DNA of 32,723 bases from Shimia_B sp038527375 (GTDB lineage: Bacteria; Pseudomonadota; Alphaproteobacteria; Rhodobacterales; Rhodobacteraceae). The stretch is taken from assembly GCA_038527375.1 (NCBI GenBank), contig JBCBFU010000031.1:1-32723 (forward strand), in the 5' to 3' direction. Shown piece after piece: positions 1 to 7,165 of this stretch (its first letter is position 1; every line of letters starts with the position of its first letter). The translations under genes and the position numbers were made by a program. The notes below the pieces were generated by a model. The model made no database searches. It saw only the letters and a list, made by a program, of their open reading frames with translations, and was not told the DNA's origin.

Positions 1-255
1 GCGCGCGCGCTGGTGGCCGAACTCAAGGCGCGCCATTTGGGCGCGCAGGTCTTTGGCCTGTCGGCGGACAATGCCCGCGCCTTCTGGAACTGGCACTTCA
101 TTCCCGATCCGGGTCCCCTGCCTCAGACCCGCGCGATGCTGATGCGCGCTTGCGACGTGCGCCTGCCCGTGCGCCTGACATTGGAAGAGGTCGAGGCGGT
201 CGCAAACGCCGTCATCGACGCGGCCCAATCAGCCAAACAAAAGGCCGCAGCCTAG
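1..255 (+). CDS. DegT/DnrJ/EryC1/StrS-type aminotransferase, C-terminal end (partial)
   Basis: The reading frame is open from the first base of the window, so the gene starts outside it; 84 residues of the C-terminus are visible. The segment with FWNWHFIP, then an LMRACDVRLP-like stretch and a final helix rich in Ala, resembles the C-terminal small domain of PLP-dependent DegT/StrS aminotransferases, where a conserved R-x-P-x-R-L-type motif precedes the last helix. The PLP lysine would lie outside the window, so the substrate cannot be judged. It ends nine bases before the convergent gene at 265-837. Family assignment rests on a short segment and is moderate to low in certainty. Confidence 0.5.
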   Translation, partial: ARALVAELKARHLGAQVFGLSADNARAFWNWHFIPDPGPLPQTRAMLMRACDVRLPVRLTLEEVEAVANAVIDAAQSAKQKAAA

Positions 256-264
256 GCCCGGCTT

Positions 265-837
265 TCAGGGTCGGCGCGTGAATTGCTGCGTGCCGCCCGC
301 GATAGTCCATTCGAACGTGTCCGCGTCGATCACCGTGTAGGTGCCGGTGAAGGTCGGGCCAAAAACCACGTCGAGCGTGACCGCCCCGCCCGAGGCCGAC
401 ACAATCGCGTTGCGGGCCGCGGACACGAAACTGGTCGGACCAATCTCCATCGTTCCGACATAGATGCTGTCAAAGACACCGTCGACGAACCACGCCCCCG
501 AATAGGATCCATCCGCGCGGATGGTCCATTCCTCGCGCCAGATTTCGCCGTCATCCTCTTCAATCAATTCCCACACACCGACCAGCGTCGGCCCGCTCCC
601 GTAGACGCGGCTATAGGTCGTCTGGTGCCCATTGCTGGCTGTCTGGACGAAGCTCTGGTTGTCGGTCGCGATCACATAGGTCGCAGGCTCGCCCACCGAC
701 CAGTACCAACCGTCAGGGGTGAAGCGCGAAAACCCGTAGCCCGCGTGATCCCAATCGCCCAACAGCGCGGGGTCAACGGTCGTCCGGGCACGCTGCCTCC
801 GGGTGCCCGGCTCGGGCGCAAAGTCAAAATTCGCCAT
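265..837 (-). CDS. Hypothetical beta-rich protein, 190 aa
   Basis: I do not recognise this family. The protein has no signal peptide or membrane segment. After a charged N-terminal tail with an Arg cluster (residues about 13-18), it alternates short beta-strand-like stretches rich in Thr, Val, Tyr and Trp with turns. The repeated pattern of GxW, TIRADGSYSG and FTGTYTV-type strands suggests an up-and-down beta-barrel or lipocalin-like fold, but that is inference. The ATG at 837 is supported by an AAGGA ribosome-binding site about seven bases upstream. The 168-base upstream region holds two unusual repeat structures (873-894 and 938-976) that may control it. The gene is convergent with the aminotransferase. 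Confidence 0.6.
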   Translation of the reverse strand: MANFDFAPEPGTRRQRARTTVDPALLGDWDHAGYGFSRFTPDGWYWSVGEPATYVIATDNQSFVQTASNGHQTTYSRVYGSGPTLVGVWELIEEDDGEIWREEWTIRADGSYSGAWFVDGVFDSIYVGTMEIGPTSFVSAARNAIVSASGGAVTLDVVFGPTFTGTYTVIDADTFEWTIAGGTQQFTRRP

Positions 838-872
838 CGCAAAATCCTTAACAAAAATATCTTGGAAACGGT

Positions 873-894
873 GGGTTACTCCCGCCCTTAACCC
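873..894 (-). promoter_or_regulatory. Inverted repeat GGGTTA-N10-TAACCC upstream of the 190-aa protein
   Basis: The arms GGGTTA (873-878) and TAACCC (889-894) are perfect complements ten bases apart, 36-57 bases upstream of the start at 837. The position fits an operator overlapping a promoter. No known regulator consensus is recognised. Confidence 0.3.
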
Positions 895-937
895 TTCCTA
901 CACAACCTGCGCACTTTCGTCACAGGCAGCGCGCGTA

Positions 938-976
938 TGTACGCTTGGTGTACGCAATGTGTACGCTTGGTGTACG
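938..976. repeat. Two 17-bp direct repeats with internal dyad, period 22 bp
   Basis: TGTACGCTTGGTGTACG occurs identically at 938-954 and 960-976. Each copy is itself an imperfect palindrome with GTAC at both ends of a 15-base core. A 22-bp period is close to two helical turns, so both copies would face the same side of the DNA. That fits cooperative binding of a dimeric regulator. The repeats lie in the intergenic region that serves as upstream sequence for the minus-strand gene starting at 837. Confidence 0.6.
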
Positions 977-982
977 GGTTGT

Positions 983-1000
983 GCCCCCCAATTTCGGGGC
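983..1000 (-). terminator. Possible weak hairpin after the Sel1 gene
   Basis: GCCCC (983-987) pairs with GGGGC (996-1000) around an eight-base loop, just downstream of the minus-strand Sel1 stop at 1006. The stem is only five base pairs and no T-run follows it on the minus strand, so termination is uncertain. Confidence 0.25.
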
Positions 1001-1005
1001 TACAC

Positions 1006-1485
1006 TCAGCGGAACGGGTACATCCAGACACGGTAATCATCGATTAACTCATGCGCCTTTTCGATCTCTTCCGCCGTCATCTTCTTGATGACTTCTTCCT
1101 GACTGATCGCCGCGTCGGGATCGCCTCCGATGGCGCTCAGCACGTACCACATATAGGCGCGGATCAGATCGGGCTCGGGCATGCCCAGACCAACCTCGTA
1201 ATACCATCCGACCCCGCTCTGCGCGCCGGGATGGCCCTTCATGGCGCTGCGCAGGTACCAGTCGAAGGCGCGGATATAGTCGACCTCGACACCCAGCCCC
1301 AGCGCGTACATCACGCCGATCAACTCCTCCGCATCCGCGTTTCCGGATCGCGCGGCAGGCCACAAAGCTTCGCGCGCTTCCTCGAACTGTCCGGCCTCCA
1401 TCATGTCGCGCGCGGCCTCGATCTCGGCCTGCGGCGCGGTGGCCGTAAGCATAAGAAGAACAACGGAAAATACGGTCTGCTTCAT
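1006..1485 (-). CDS. Exported Sel1-repeat protein, 159 aa
   Basis: The protein begins with a typical Sec signal peptide: Lys2, a hydrophobic core, then a small-residue cleavage region near Pro-Gln-Ala at residues 18-20. The mature part contains Sel1/TPR-like helical repeats, seen as A-x-x-L-x-G-x-x-Y-x-x-G patterns (residues about 50-66 and 87-101) each followed by an A-x-x-W-Y/A-x-x-x-G helix. Such periplasmic Sel1 proteins act as protein-protein adaptors; the partner here is unknown. I chose the ATG at 1485 because it gives a complete signal peptide. A longer in-frame extension to 1998 runs antisense through the peroxidase gene and is rejected. Its 5' end overlaps the probable signal-peptide coding region of the divergent di-heme peroxidase. 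Confidence 0.8.
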   Translation of the reverse strand: MKQTVFSVVLLMLTATAPQAEIEAARDMMEAGQFEEAREALWPAARSGNADAEELIGVMYALGLGVEVDYIRAFDWYLRSAMKGHPGAQSGVGWYYEVGLGMPEPDLIRAYMWYVLSAIGGDPDAAISQEEVIKKMTAEEIEKAHELIDDYRVWMYPFR

Positions 1486-1521
1486 CTGGGCTTTATCCTC
1501 GTGGCCGCGCCTGCCGTGGCG

Positions 1522-2775
1522 ATGGACGGCTATGTGCTCGGCCCTGATGATTTCCTTGAATTCGACGAAAGCCAAGCCCGGATTGGACAACTTTTGTTCT
1601 ACGACAAGATCCTGTCGGGCAATCAGAATATCAGCTGCGGGACCTGCCACCACCACAACCATGCGGGCGGCGACGGGCTCAGCCTCGGGATCGGGGAAGG
1701 CGGCGTTGGCGTGGGGCCGGACCGCAAGGCGGTGCTTGGCGACAACCAGATCCGCAAACGCATCCCCCGATCCGCGCCAACCCTCTGGAATCTGGGGCAT
1801 AAATCCATCGACGTGATGTTCCACGATGGCCGCCTGTCGATCTCGGACGACTACGAGAACGGCTTCAATTCCCCGGCCGAGGAATGGCTGCCAGAGGGCC
1901 TCGACAACATCCTCGCCGCGCAGGCCATCTTCCCCATGACCGCCCAGTTCGAGATGGCCGGAAACCCCAAGGAAAACGAGGTCGCGGGCGCGGTCCATGA
2001 CCGCATCGACGCCGCCTGGCCGATCATCGCCAAACGCGTGCGCGTGATCCCGGAATATGGCGAGATGTTCGTGGCAGCGTTCGACGATGTCGACACGTCA
2101 GAGGATGTCACAATCTCCCATGTTGCCAATGCCTTGGGCGCGTTCATGGGCCGCGAATGGCAAAGCTATGACAGCCCGTGGGACGCGTATCTGACGGGCA
2201 CACCGTTGCCAGACGCAGCCGAACGCGGGCGCCAGATCTTCTTTGGCGAGGGGCAATGCAGCAGCTGTCACCGCGGCCCGCTGTTCAGCGACCAATCCTT
2301 CCACGCCATCGGCCTGCCCGCCTTTGGCCCGGGCCGTACCCGCCGCTTTGATCCCATGGCCCGCGACGTAGGCCGCATGGGGGAAAGCGACGATCTGGCC
2401 GATGCCTACCGCTTCCGCACGCCGTCCCTGCGCAACGTCGCGTTGACAGCGCCCTACGGCCATAACGGGGCCTATCCGACCCTGCGCGACATGCTCGAAC
2501 ACAAGCGCGACCCGGTGGGAAAACGCGCCGCCTGGACCCGCGACATGGCCAACCTGCCAGAGGTTCCGTGGCTCGCCGCAATCGACTTTGTGATCCAGTC
2601 CGACGCGCGTGAAATGGCCCGTCAGGCCGCTGTGATGGACCTGCCCGAGATGCAGTTATCCGACGCGGACCTCACGGATCTCGAGGCGTTCTTGCACGCG
2701 CTTACAGGTGAAACAGCGTGGGAGCGCCCGATGGGGCGCCCCGACACGGTGCCAAGCGGACTGCCCGTAGATTAA
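1522..2775 (+). CDS. Di-heme cytochrome c peroxidase, MauG/CcpA family (copy 1)
   Basis: Two c-type heme motifs are present: CGTCH at residues 39-43 and CSSCH at 246-250, counted from the ATG at 1522. Other family signatures are GQLLFYD, LWN, FRTPSLRNV and APYGHNGAY. The family works in the periplasm, reducing H2O2 or oxidising protein or small-molecule substrates through two hemes. The start is uncertain. The codons just upstream (about 1444-1521) encode an ideal signal peptide (basic stretch, LLHLGFILV core, ending Ala-Val-Ala), but no ATG, GTG or TTG in this frame begins it. CTG codons at 1477 and 1486 are the nearest alternatives. The listed start is therefore conservative and probably lacks the signal peptide. 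A paralogue lies at 21254-22561 and shares the terminal VPSGLPVD. Confidence 0.85.
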   Translation: MDGYVLGPDDFLEFDESQARIGQLLFYDKILSGNQNISCGTCHHHNHAGGDGLSLGIGEGGVGVGPDRKAVLGDNQIRKRIPRSAPTLWNLGHKSIDVMFHDGRLSISDDYENGFNSPAEEWLPEGLDNILAAQAIFPMTAQFEMAGNPKENEVAGAVHDRIDAAWPIIAKRVRVIPEYGEMFVAAFDDVDTSEDVTISHVANALGAFMGREWQSYDSPWDAYLTGTPLPDAAERGRQIFFGEGQCSSCHRGPLFSDQSFHAIGLPAFGPGRTRRFDPMARDVGRMGESDDLADAYRFRTPSLRNVALTAPYGHNGAYPTLRDMLEHKRDPVGKRAAWTRDMANLPEVPWLAAIDFVIQSDAREMARQAAVMDLPEMQLSDADLTDLEAFLHALTGETAWERPMGRPDTVPSGLPVD

Positions 2776-2784
2776 CACGTCGGT

Positions 2785-2802
2785 TAAGGGATCAAGCCCT
2801 TA
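2785..2802. terminator. Possible small bidirectional hairpin between convergent genes
   Basis: TAAGGG (2785-2790) and CCCTTA (2797-2802) form a six-pair stem with a six-base loop between the convergent peroxidase and glycerate kinase genes. It overlaps the kinase stop codon. No clear T-run follows on either strand, so it is a weak terminator candidate. Confidence 0.3.
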
Positions 2803-4024
2803 TAAACACACCCAAATCCGCAACGTTCGTACCGGTCCCGCCTGTCATCAACAGGGCGTCCGCAGCCTTGAGCGCGGGATAGGCGTCGTTGTCCAATAGC
2901 CGGGCCGCCGCGTCCACACCGCGATCTGCCAAGGTGGCGAGCGTCGCCTCATCCACCACCCCGCCAGCCGCATCGGTGGGGCCATCGCGCCCATCTGTGC
3001 CGCCTTGCAGATAGGTGTAATCCCCACGCTTGTCGGACAGCATCAAGGCCACCCGCAAAGCGAGGTCCTGATTGCGGCCACCCCGCCCCGATCCGACCAG
3101 CGTGACGGTCGTTTCACCGCCAAAGAGGTGGATACCGCGATCCGTGCAGCCCGCCACGCGCGTTGCCGCATCCGCCACATCACCCTCGAGCGCGGGAGAA
3201 TGCAGGAAGACAGGCAAACCGTCTGCCACCTCGCGCACCTTGGTCATCATCGCCATCACCGATTGTGTGTTTGATCCGATCAGCGTGTTGTCGGCCTCGG
3301 GCGGCGGCGCATCATCGGGCCGCGACAGGGCCGTCTGGACGGAGGCTGGAAGCGCGTCCCAAAGGCCACGTTCCCGGACGATCTCGCGCGCCTGCGAGCG
3401 TGGCCCCAAAGGCGCAACAGTAGGGCCAGAGGCAATCGCTCGAAGGTCATCGCCCACGACATCCGACAGGATGAGCGCGCGCACCTTGGCAGGCGCGGCG
3501 AGCCGCACCAGTCCCCCACCCTTGAGCCGCGAGAGCGCCTGCCGCACGCAGTTCATCTCGGTAATCTCGGCCCCCGACGCCAGAAGCATCGCATTGACCT
3601 GTGCCTTGTCGTCCAGCGTGACGCCTTCGACGGGGGCTGGCAGCAAGGCCGATCCACCGCCCGAGATCAGGCACAGCACGCCATCGGTTGCGGCCTCAAC
3701 CGCCGCGATCACGGCGCGGCCCGCGTCCTCTCCCACTGCGTCGGGGACGGGGTGGGCGGCGGCGAAAACCTGGGCCCCTTCAACCTCTTGGGCGTTTTCC
3801 GGGTTCGTGACGATGATGGTCTGGGAGGGCTTCAACCCCGTGGCGAGGGCTGCCTTGGCCATGCGCGTAGCGGCCTTGCCCACACAAATCAGGGGCTGGC
3901 CATCCGGTGCCGGACGCGCGGTCAGTTCATCTGTGACCCCGCGCCCCGGGTCTGCTGCCGCCACGCCTGCGTCAAAAATCGCGCGCGCCATGGCGGCGCG
4001 GGCCTCGCGGTCAGGGAAGCTCAT
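2792..4024 (-). CDS. MOFRL-family glycerate 2-kinase (TtuD/GckA-like)
   Basis: The 410-aa protein has the two-part DUF4147-MOFRL architecture. SGGGSALLPA lies at residues 121-130, GGRNQDLAL at 315-323 and GGTDGRDGPT at 341-350. Family members phosphorylate D-glycerate to 2-phosphoglycerate with ATP in the cytosol; many are misnamed hydroxypyruvate reductase because of TtuD of tartrate catabolism. I chose the ATG at 4024 because the longer form (to 4066) adds an unconserved 14-residue tail that would overlap the regulator gene. The gene is last in a four-gene minus-strand operon, four bases after the FCD regulator. It would deliver the pathway's C3 product into lower glycolysis. Confidence 0.85.
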   Translation of the reverse strand: MSFPDREARAAMARAIFDAGVAAADPGRGVTDELTARPAPDGQPLICVGKAATRMAKAALATGLKPSQTIIVTNPENAQEVEGAQVFAAAHPVPDAVGEDAGRAVIAAVEAATDGVLCLISGGGSALLPAPVEGVTLDDKAQVNAMLLASGAEITEMNCVRQALSRLKGGGLVRLAAPAKVRALILSDVVGDDLRAIASGPTVAPLGPRSQAREIVRERGLWDALPASVQTALSRPDDAPPPEADNTLIGSNTQSVMAMMTKVREVADGLPVFLHSPALEGDVADAATRVAGCTDRGIHLFGGETTVTLVGSGRGGRNQDLALRVALMLSDKRGDYTYLQGGTDGRDGPTDAAGGVVDEATLATLADRGVDAAARLLDNDAYPALKAADALLMTGGTGTNVADLGVFIRA

Positions 4025-4028
4025 GTGG

Positions 4029-4688
4029 TTAAATCCATGCCAGCCGATGTTGATCCAAGAGATCAATTAGCAAAACCCGCGCGGCACTGCGATGGGCTTC
4101 GTGCCTGCGCCATGCAGCCTCGGCATCGCCTGCGGCAATGGCGGCCAGAACGGCGCGGTGATCCTCGTTCGAGGCATGGGGCATCGGTCTGAGCCTCAGT
4201 GTCACCATGCGCGCCCGGCGCACCTGATCGGAATAGCGCGCGACGGCCTCGATCAGGCGCTGATTGCCCGAGGCCACGACAAGGGCGCGGTGGAAATCGT
4301 CATCGGCATCTGCCCAGGCGGGCAGATCGTTTGCGCGCAGGGCGGCGTCCATGGCATCAATTGCCGTCTGCATCGGCGCCAGATCCTCGGGCGCCAAACC
4401 ACGCCCGGCAGCACGGCGCGCCGCTGTTGCCTCGAGCGCGGTCAGCACCTCATAGATCTCGTCCATATCGGTGGGGCTAAGGCCCACGATCCGCGCGCCC
4501 CGGCGCGGGCGCAGCACGACCAGACCTTGGGCTTCGAGCCGGGTCAGCGCCTCGCGCACAGGGGTGCGCGACATGCCGAGATGTTCGGCCAGTTCCGCCT
4601 CGAGGTGGTCCGACCCCGGTGGCAGCGCGCCCGAGAATATCTGTTCGCGCAGCGCCTCCACCGCGCGGAGTGTGGCGGAGTCAGCCAT
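4029..4688 (-). CDS. GntR-family transcriptional regulator, FCD subfamily
   Basis: The 219-aa protein has an N-terminal winged helix (about residues 5-65) with the MSRTPVREALTRLEAQGLV recognition region typical of GntR proteins. An all-helical FCD ligand domain follows, with likely metal/ligand residues Asp129, His133, His177 and His199. FCD regulators usually bind a carboxylate or acid-sugar ligand and release DNA. The start at 4688 is the methionine before a conserved GntR N-terminus; it overlaps the end of the upstream dehydrogenase gene by eight bases. Being inside the operon, it probably controls it, most likely through the GTATAC-centred palindrome at 6821-6834. Confidence 0.85.
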   Translation of the reverse strand: MADSATLRAVEALREQIFSGALPPGSDHLEAELAEHLGMSRTPVREALTRLEAQGLVVLRPRRGARIVGLSPTDMDEIYEVLTALEATAARRAAGRGLAPEDLAPMQTAIDAMDAALRANDLPAWADADDDFHRALVVASGNQRLIEAVARYSDQVRRARMVTLRLRPMPHASNEDHRAVLAAIAAGDAEAAWRRHEAHRSAARVLLIDLLDQHRLAWI

Positions 4689-5724
4689 CGGGCACCTCGA
4701 CCTTCGCGCCCGTTTCAGCGGCCTCGTAAATGGCGGCCTCGACGCGGCGCACGACCATGTAGTCGGAGGCGAGGTTTTCGAACGGCGCGCGACCTGCCAG
4801 CGCATCGATCACGTGGCTTTGCAGCGCGTGGACACAGTCGCCCGCAAACCCGTCATAGGCCTGCGCGGACAAGATGACCTCAGCCTCCTGCGTGCCAAAG
4901 GCGCGCCGCGACAGGGCGCCCTGCCCGTCCAGTGTCAGCGTGCCGTTTGTGCCTTCGATCATCGCCTCGCCCAGTGTCAGCCTGTGATTGTCTGCAGCGT
5001 GATCGAGATGCCGGTTCCCGTCAAACAGGGCGCGGCGACCATCATCGAAATGAAAGATCACATAGCCCGCATCCTCGCCCGCGATAGCAGGGTTCATGCG
5101 GCGCAAATCGGCCTGAACGGCGCGGATTGGCCCCATGAGATAGCGGAAGGTATCGACCCAGTGCACCGCCGTCTCGTGGATCAACAGGCGCGGCATGGTC
5201 TGGAAATAGGGTTGGCGGTCGAGGTACGCACCCGGCCCCTGACCGTCGCCGGTGCGCAGACGGAACGTCACCTGATGCAGATCCCCCAATGTGCCTGCCG
5301 CGATCTCGGCCTTTGCGCGGCGATACCACGGTTGGAAGCGGAAATTCTCGTGCACGATCAGGGGGATGCCTGCCGCTTCGGCGCGGGCGCACATCTGTTT
5401 TGCCACCTCGATCGAGGGGCCAAAGGGCTTCTGACAGATGATCGCGCGGGGCTGCGCGGCAAGCGCGATGTCCAGAAGCTCTGGCTGGGCCGGCGGGGGC
5501 ACGATCAGGTCGATGATGTCTGCCTCGGCGTCCGCAAGCATCCGGGCGGGGTCGTCATAAGCTCGCCCGCCGACGGCATCCGCGGCCTCCTGCGCGCGGG
5601 GCCAGTCGCGGTCGGCAATCGCGGTGAGCCTTGCACCCGCGATCCGCGCCCAGGCTGCATGGTGGAAGCGCGCGAAATACCCTGCGCCCACACAGGCAAC
5701 GGACAGGGACGCGCCCGCCGTCAC
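4681..5724 (-). CDS. Gfo/Idh/MocA-family oxidoreductase
   Basis: The 347-aa protein has an N-terminal Rossmann fold with GAGYFA at residues 13-18. CQKPFG at 97-102 is the variant with Gln of the usual EKP motif. The active-site region around His183, His188 and Asp191 (HETAVHWVD) lies in the C-terminal alpha/beta domain. Family members oxidise sugar or polyol hydroxyls with NAD(P)+, often producing a lactone or keto-sugar. The start is a GTG (5722-5724) whose GTGA overlaps the TGA of the preceding dehydrogenase, indicating translational coupling. With a lactonase-like hydrolase encoded divergently, an aldose to lactone to acid sequence is plausible. The substrate is unknown. Confidence 0.8.
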   Translation of the reverse strand: MTAGASLSVACVGAGYFARFHHAAWARIAGARLTAIADRDWPRAQEAADAVGGRAYDDPARMLADAEADIIDLIVPPPAQPELLDIALAAQPRAIICQKPFGPSIEVAKQMCARAEAAGIPLIVHENFRFQPWYRRAKAEIAAGTLGDLHQVTFRLRTGDGQGPGAYLDRQPYFQTMPRLLIHETAVHWVDTFRYLMGPIRAVQADLRRMNPAIAGEDAGYVIFHFDDGRRALFDGNRHLDHAADNHRLTLGEAMIEGTNGTLTLDGQGALSRRAFGTQEAEVILSAQAYDGFAGDCVHALQSHVIDALAGRAPFENLASDYMVVRRVEAAIYEAAETGAKVEVPDG

Positions 5725-6800
5725 AGGAGCGCCGCGACCGCGTCGACCACGTCCTGTGTCCCCGATGTGCCGCCCAAGTCACGGGTCAGCACCGCGCCCG
5801 AGGCGACGACGGCGTCAACCGCATCTTGCAAACGTCCGGCATCGCGGATCAGTCGCGGATCCTCGTGCGTCTGTCCCAACCAATCGAGCATCATCGCACC
5901 CGACAGGATCATGGCGATGGGATTGGCCAGCCCTTTGCCCGCGATGTCAGGGGCCGTGCCGTGGCAGGGCTGAAACACCGCGTGATCGTCCCCGATATCC
6001 GCCGACGGCGCCATCCCGAGGCCGCCCATCAGGCCCGCGCCAAGATCGCTGAGGATATCGCCAAACATGTTCTCCGTGACCATCACGTCAAAGCGCGTGG
6101 GCTGATCCACCATCCAGAGCGCGGCGGCGTCCACATAGGCGTGGTTGGCCTCGATCTCGGGGAAGTCCTTTGCCACGCCGTCGAAGACCTGCCGCATGAA
6201 GGCGAACGCGCGAAAGACGTTGGCCTTGTCGACGCATGTGACGCGCCCCGGCCCCTGCCCGGATGCCTTGCGCGCCTGGGCCAGCCGGAAGGCGAAGGCG
6301 CTGACCTTTTCGGTGACGCCCCTCGTGATGCGCAGCGTCTCGCGCGCCTCGTTGTCTTCCACCTCGCCCCGGCCCTTGGTGTAAAACAGGCCCTCGGTGC
6401 TTTCGCGGATCAGGACAAAGTCAATCGCCGTGTCGGCGGCGCATTTCAGGGGGCTGGGTTGACCCGGGACGATCCGCACCGGCCGCACCCCTGCATAGAG
6501 GTTTAAGAGCATTCGAATGTCGATCTGCGGCGTGATCTCGGTTCCGTCGGCATATCGGATGTGGGGCAGACCCATAGCCGACAGCAGGATCGCGTCAGCC
6601 TGCCGAGCGACGTCCATCGAAGGCTCTGGCAAGGCCACACCGGTATCAGCATAGCACTGCGCGCCCGCGGGCAGCGTGTCAAAGCGCAGCGTGTAGCCTT
6701 GCCCGGCAGTCAGGCGCTGCAACAGGCCCAGTGTCGGGGCCGAAATTTCGGGTCCGATTCCGTCCCCATCAAAGACGGCAATGTGATAGCTATCTGGCAT
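5721..6800 (-). CDS. Isocitrate/isopropylmalate dehydrogenase-family protein (tartrate/malate DH-like)
   Basis: This is a 359-aa beta-decarboxylating dehydrogenase. GDGIGPE lies at residues 12-18 and Arg96, Arg106 and Arg132 at the substrate-carboxylate positions. ESTEGLFYTKG carries Tyr140; the catalytic Lys192 is in VDKANVF; the metal ligands are Asp224, Asp248 and Asp252; the NAD site is HGTAPDIAGKG (280-290). The family oxidises and decarboxylates 2-hydroxy acids bearing a second carboxylate (isocitrate, isopropylmalate, D-malate, tartrate). The GLGMAPSADIG segment is closer to TtuC/LeuB-type enzymes than to NADP-isocitrate dehydrogenase. I chose the ATG at 6800; a longer start at 6857 would cross the operator. 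It is the first gene of the left operon and probably acts on the acid-sugar intermediate. Confidence 0.8.
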   Translation of the reverse strand: MPDSYHIAVFDGDGIGPEISAPTLGLLQRLTAGQGYTLRFDTLPAGAQCYADTGVALPEPSMDVARQADAILLSAMGLPHIRYADGTEITPQIDIRMLLNLYAGVRPVRIVPGQPSPLKCAADTAIDFVLIRESTEGLFYTKGRGEVEDNEARETLRITRGVTEKVSAFAFRLAQARKASGQGPGRVTCVDKANVFRAFAFMRQVFDGVAKDFPEIEANHAYVDAAALWMVDQPTRFDVMVTENMFGDILSDLGAGLMGGLGMAPSADIGDDHAVFQPCHGTAPDIAGKGLANPIAMILSGAMMLDWLGQTHEDPRLIRDAGRLQDAVDAVVASGAVLTRDLGGTSGTQDVVDAVAALL

Positions 6801-6820
6801 GACTGCGCGGCTCCTTGCGT

Positions 6821-6846
6821 TAATGTATACGTTAGGCGATACGTTA
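6821..6846. promoter_or_regulatory. Candidate FCD-GntR operator between divergent operons
   Basis: TAATGTATACGTTA (6821-6834) is a 14-base palindrome with only one mismatched pair, centred on GTATAC. GTATAC-type cores are known for several FCD-GntR operators. The right half ATACGTTA (6827-6834) repeats at 6839-6846 with a 12-base period. The site lies in the only intergenic gap (6801-6874) between the two divergent catabolic operons, which makes it a natural target for the FCD regulator encoded at 4029-4688. Confidence 0.55.
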
Positions 6847-6874
6847 TTCGTGCGCAATGGGGAGGCTTCCAGAA

Positions 6875-7165
6875 ATGTACGCGGTGACCGTCACCTTTCA
6901 GATCAAACCGGGCCAGATGGCCGCGTTCATGCCACTGATGCAGGCGAACGCGCGCACATCCCTTGCGGCAGAGCCGGAATGCCATCAATTCGACATCGCA
7001 ACGGACCCTGCCCGCCCGGATGAGGTATTTCTGTATGAACTCTACACCGACGCCGCGGCCTTTGACGCGCATCTGGCATCCGCGCATTTCCAGAGCTTTA
7101 ATGCAGAGGTCGGGGCGATGATCGCGGCAAAGTCCGTCAAAACCTACGCGGAGGTTCACCAATGA
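6875..7165 (+). CDS. ABM-family (antibiotic biosynthesis monooxygenase-like, YgiN-type) protein, 96 aa
   Basis: This small protein has the ferredoxin-like alpha/beta layout of ABM proteins: an initial strand TVTFQIKPGQ, a helix, then ECHQFDIATDP and FLYELYTD strands, and a terminal helix with the typical AHLASAHF motif. Members are small monooxygenases or isomerase-like enzymes working on quinols or sugar-derived substrates as dimers. The ATG at 6875 is preferred over 6857 because GGAGG at 6861-6865 sits nine bases before it. Its stop overlaps the next start (ATGA at 7162-7165). Its role in the locus is not evident from sequence. Confidence 0.75.
   Translation: MYAVTVTFQIKPGQMAAFMPLMQANARTSLAAEPECHQFDIATDPARPDEVFLYELYTDAAAFDAHLASAHFQSFNAEVGAMIAAKSVKTYAEVHQ

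Noticed and set aside
938..976. Possible CRISPR remnant
   Set aside because: Only two 17-bp copies with a 5-bp gap, no spacers and no cas genes.
1051..1521. Upstream extension of the di-heme peroxidase frame to ATG 1051
   Set aside because: It runs antisense through the Sel1 gene and would put about 150 unconserved residues before the signal peptide; only the last 25 or so codons look genuine.
1486..1998. Upstream extension of the Sel1 gene to 1998
   Set aside because: The added part is antisense to the peroxidase heme region, and a complete signal peptide begins at 1485.
2877..2883. Further GGATAGG heptamer
   Set aside because: It lies inside the glycerate kinase coding sequence without a partner half-site; probably chance.
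5721..6800. PdxA2-type 4-phosphothreonate dehydrogenase
   Set aside because: PdxA2 would fit the DUF1537 kinase, but the GDGIGPE start, the Tyr140/Lys192 layout and the metal Asp residues identify the isocitrate/isopropylmalate dehydrogenase family instead.
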